From Nonomuraea sp. NBC_00507 (GTDB taxonomy: Bacteria > Actinomycetota > Actinomycetes > Streptosporangiales > Streptosporangiaceae), in assembly GCF_036013525.1 (NCBI RefSeq), contig NZ_CP107853.1:8680001-8744000 (forward strand): a stretch of 64,000 nucleotides of DNA, read 5' to 3'. Made by a program: the position numbers and the translations under genes. The notes under the pieces were generated by a model, which had not been told where the DNA came from, searched no databases, and saw only the letters and a list, made by a program, of their open reading frames with translations. This document shows, piece by piece, positions 62,601 to 64,000 of the stretch. Position 1 is the stretch's first letter; the number at the start of each line of letters is the position of its first letter.

Positions 62601-64000
62601 GCGCGCTGGCCGGGAGACGCGGGCCGGTCGGCGCCCTCGTTGGGAGACGCGGCCCGGTCGGCGCCCTCGTTGGGAGACGCGTGCAGGTCGGCGCCCTCGT
62701 TGGGAGACGCGGCCCGGTCGGCGCCCTCGTTGGGAGACGCGTGCAGGTCAGCGCCCTCGTTGGAAGACGCGGCCCGGCCGGTGCCCTCGTCGGGTGACGC
62801 GGCCCGGCCGGCGCGCTCGCTCTCCTCATGAACCGCGAGCAGCCCCGCGCGTTCGGCCGCGTGGCGGGCTTCGGTGCGGGCGCGGTCGGCGAGCGCCGCG
62901 GCCGTGCGGGCGGCCGCCTCGGCGTGCGCCGCCGCCTCCTGCTTGCCGGCCGCGGACCGGGCCGCCGTCCCCGCCTGGTCGCGGAGCCCGGCCGCCCTCT
63001 CGTGGGCGCTCTGCGCTTCGGTGCGGAGCCGGTGCAGGTCGCTGCCCGCCTTGTAAGCCTCGCTTTCCTTCAGCCCGTCGATCTGTGCGGCCAGCGCCAG
63101 CTCCTGGGCCTCCTCCTCCCCCAGGCGCGCCGTGGCGGCCAGCAGCTCGTCCTCGGCCTCCTTCAGAGCCTCTCGCTTGGCCTTGGCCTCGGCGGCGAGC
63201 GAGTCCATGGTGTAGCCGGCCGAGGTCACGGCGGCCGCCGCGGCGCGCAGGACGCGCTGGGCGTATCCGCGCTGCCGGGCGGCGAGCCGGTCGGCCTCCT
63301 CCACGTCCCGGTCGAGCAGGCGCAGCTCCTCGCGCTGCCGGTCGAGCCGCTCGAACCCCTCGGCGATCTCGTGGATCTCGCCCTCGCCGAGCGGCGGCAG
63401 GGCGCTGGACAGCAGGTCGGACAGCAGGCCGGGATCGAGACGTTCGGACAGCTTGGGGGTGCGGAGCTGGCGCAGGGCGGTGAGCAGCGAGTCGTAGCGC
63501 TGCTCGTTGAGTCCCCGGTAGAGCGTCTGGCGGACGACGGTGCGATAGGCGTCGGCGGACTCGTGGACCTTGCCGGTCGTGCCGAGCTCCTCGACGAGCT
63601 GCGCCTTGGTCAGGGGCTGGCCGCCTTCGCCGCTGACACGGATGCCGTCCGGCGTGTCGATGCGGGCTTCAGTCGTGAAATAGGTGACCGTGACGTTTTT
63701 GGTGTGGATGGTGGCCTGGAGGCGGGCGCCGCAGGTGAACCAGCGCCCGTCGGAGTGGCGGAACTCCAGCCACACGTAGCCGACCCGGGTGGTGCCGGTG
63801 GCGCCGTCGCCCATGAGGTTCCAGTGCATGGTGCGCTCGGTGCCGCCGAACGTGGACAGCCGGCTCGGCTTGAGGCTGGCGTCGAGCACGTAAGGGAGCA
63901 GCAGCTCCAGCACCTTCGACTTGCCGCTGCCGTTGGGCCCGCGCAGCAGCAGCCGGCCCCGGTGGAACTCGAACACCTCGTCGTAGTAGCGCCAGACGTT
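59678..64000 (-). CDS. jetC: JetC (TIGR02680), SMC-like Wadjet ATPase, 5' end outside the window
   Basis: The reading frame continues to the right edge (NVWRYYDEVFEFHRG precedes the listed core), so the N-terminus is incomplete; about 1,440 residues are visible. Walker A is GPNGSGKSK (about residues 13-20 counted from the visible VFEFHRG), then long coiled-coil arms with a hinge-like globular part (SGIDLVAQAGVEAALEAAGLL), then LSGGEKAI and Walker B RFILLDEVFVGVDRTNRGQ near the C-terminus. This is the MukB/SMC-like motor of Wadjet plasmid defence. A decapeptide repeat insert occupies about residues 385-455. jetA and jetB are expected upstream, beyond the window. Confidence 0.93.
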   Translation of the reverse strand, partial: NVWRYYDEVFEFHRGRLLLRGPNGSGKSKVLELLLPYVLDASLKPSRLSTFGGTERTMHWNLMGDGATGTTRVGYVWLEFRHSDGRWFTCGARLQATIHTKNVTVTYFTTEARIDTPDGIRVSGEGGQPLTKAQLVEELGTTGKVHESADAYRTVVRQTLYRGLNEQRYDSLLTALRQLRTPKLSERLDPGLLSDLLSSALPPLGEGEIHEIAEGFERLDRQREELRLLDRDVEEADRLAARQRGYAQRVLRAAAAAVTSAGYTMDSLAAEAKAKREALKEAEDELLAATARLGEEEAQELALAAQIDGLKESEAYKAGSDLHRLRTEAQSAHERAAGLRDQAGTAARSAAGKQEAAAHAEAAARTAAALADRARTEARHAAERAGLLAVHEESERAGRAASPDEGTGRAASSNEGADLHASPNEGADRAASPNEGADLHASPNEGADRAASPNEGADRPASPGQRATQGASRDESGRGGGAGRSMSGPESPHAEAARRPRAGDDAGAGGDDRLGVAPPSAALESVRDGEEAVRRARELLRAAVTSRAAQIREVRAAALTHEEAINRRTAAEQDRDRARDGLATAQQAHDQAERLRDERARDLAAALADWASGCTQLRLDPDELAGLVDRFEQADELVGTARTTAAVRLAAREQELTTFREGLMAERAELAGEREGLDGQGVLEPPAPHTRTPAARDGRAGAPLWRAVAFRSGIDLVAQAGVEAALEAAGLLDLWLLPDGGFDAGEHDAFAVAALSRPAPAYSLAHVLIPEPDSPAPADTVLSGIAFAATAMGVDHPAVIGADGTWRLGPAAGRWVKPEPSYIGAAARERARRRRIAELDERLSELAGLIADCDHLLAVLAGDRDTLAAELRRRPDRKPYAEALQALDGAVKKVALLEDQLRAQEGRLHEREKEAGRSLRRLTELAAGHALPTALPALDNLEEALRTAETTGAVWHDRRGDARTARDRADAAAETAGEYQDLAVRAVERAEEAAAAAVVLAERLAAIESTVGVEHLHVLEQLHATQTAHQACRRLIKSIHDDLAQLNARLGRLKGELGTAEDKHAEAGLAREAVSERFRRLAAGHLPDDARVPVELAPDAGVRAVLEAARAVAERLAAVPYENKNVREAEARLQDAFHHARETLADRADLELAPDDDVQVLTATVAGVRAGAAALSTALRKERDERRSDITEAERDLFDRTLAGDTRRHLADRIRQATALVEGMNQRLERVRTASRVAVRLVWQVDPAQSAGTRAARDLLLRDPAGLNEADKEALYVFFRDRVEEARADNSAASWEDQLMKVLDYTAWHRFMVKLDRGDGQGWQDLTRKLHGALSGGEKAIALHLPLFAAVAAHYQTDPGCPRFILLDEVFVGVDRTNRGQVFELLVDLGLDLVLTSDHEWCEYRELDGIAIHQLITGDGDDAVTTARFVWNGYRTVATE
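62611..62820. repeat. Seven 30-bp tandem repeats inside jetC
   Basis: Seven consecutive 30-bp units (starting at 62611, 62641, 62671, 62701, 62731, 62761, 62791) encode decapeptides of the SPNEGADRAA / SPNEGADLHA type. Units alternate between two versions, so a 60-bp superunit also repeats. All copies are in frame and lie in the first coiled-coil region. Confidence 0.95.

Noticed and set aside
62611..62820. CRISPR array
   Set aside because: Units are contiguous 30-bp tandem repeats without spacers and translate in frame inside jetC.
1..64000. tRNA gene or complete insertion sequence flanking the prophage remnant
   Set aside because: No tRNA-like cloverleaf, transposase or flanking inverted repeats were recognised by eye; a dedicated search would be needed to exclude them.

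Overview
The window is about 70% GC with actinomycete codon use, frequent GTG starts and ATGA/GTGA stop-start overlaps. Gene content (SARP regulator, many LacI-family sugar regulators, WXG100-like proteins, NarL-type two-component systems, HbhA-like protein) fits a large-genome filamentous actinomycete. Streptosporangiaceae (Nonomuraea-like) is my best guess, but it is inferred from gene style only.

Region 1 (about 0.3-5.1 kb) is a decayed mobile element, read mostly on the minus strand: small membrane proteins, a GIY-YIG/T5orf172-type protein, a 56-residue HNH remnant, the N-terminus of a phage terminase small subunit, and a DUF932 (TIGR03299) remnant broken by several frameshifts. A small secreted Trp-rich peptide gene with a strong terminator sits at its left edge.

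Region 2 (5.2-16.5 kb) holds a membrane-anchored protein, a YCII protein, a secreted protein, a headless response regulator next to an intact NarL-type two-component pair, an ABC exporter, a three-gene WXG100-like/PT-repeat/YbaB cluster, and a large hybrid sensor kinase.

Region 3 (16.6-26 kb) is an amino-acid uptake locus: a CitB-type response regulator co-translated with a solute-binding lipoprotein, then a glutamate-type ABC transporter (ATPase, second binding protein, two permeases) and an amidase. An alpha/beta hydrolase, an HbhA-like protein and a rearranged partial copy of the amidase follow.

Region 4 (26-32.6 kb) is a glycan-utilisation island: a glycogen-debranching-like glycosidase divergent from a LacI regulator and a family-1 sugar ABC transporter, with two candidate operators between them.

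Region 5 (32.6-48.6 kb) mixes intact metabolic genes (SDR, GDPD, TPR, LmbE-type deacetylase, SARP plus FAD monooxygenase, TrmB/LuxR regulator, DUF2267, DUF998) with pseudogenes: a frameshifted RCC1 protein, an N-terminally deleted monooxygenase, a crotonase stub, a decayed tyrosine recombinase with a proline-rich repeat, and a TolB/CARDB-like tail.

Region 6 (48.8-58.3 kb) has an XdhC-like protein, a secreted GH53 galactanase behind two palindromic operators, a GH-like protein, a predicted secreted protein, and a complete LacI-ABC-PfkB sugar locus with paired operators.

Region 7 (58.3-64 kb) is the end of a Wadjet (Jet) plasmid-defence operon: jetD (TIGR02679) and the 3' part of jetC (TIGR02680), which runs off the right edge; jetA and jetB should lie beyond. 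Both genes carry in-frame tandem-repeat inserts, a feature shared by several other genes here. No CRISPR array, rRNA, tRNA or complete insertion sequence was seen.
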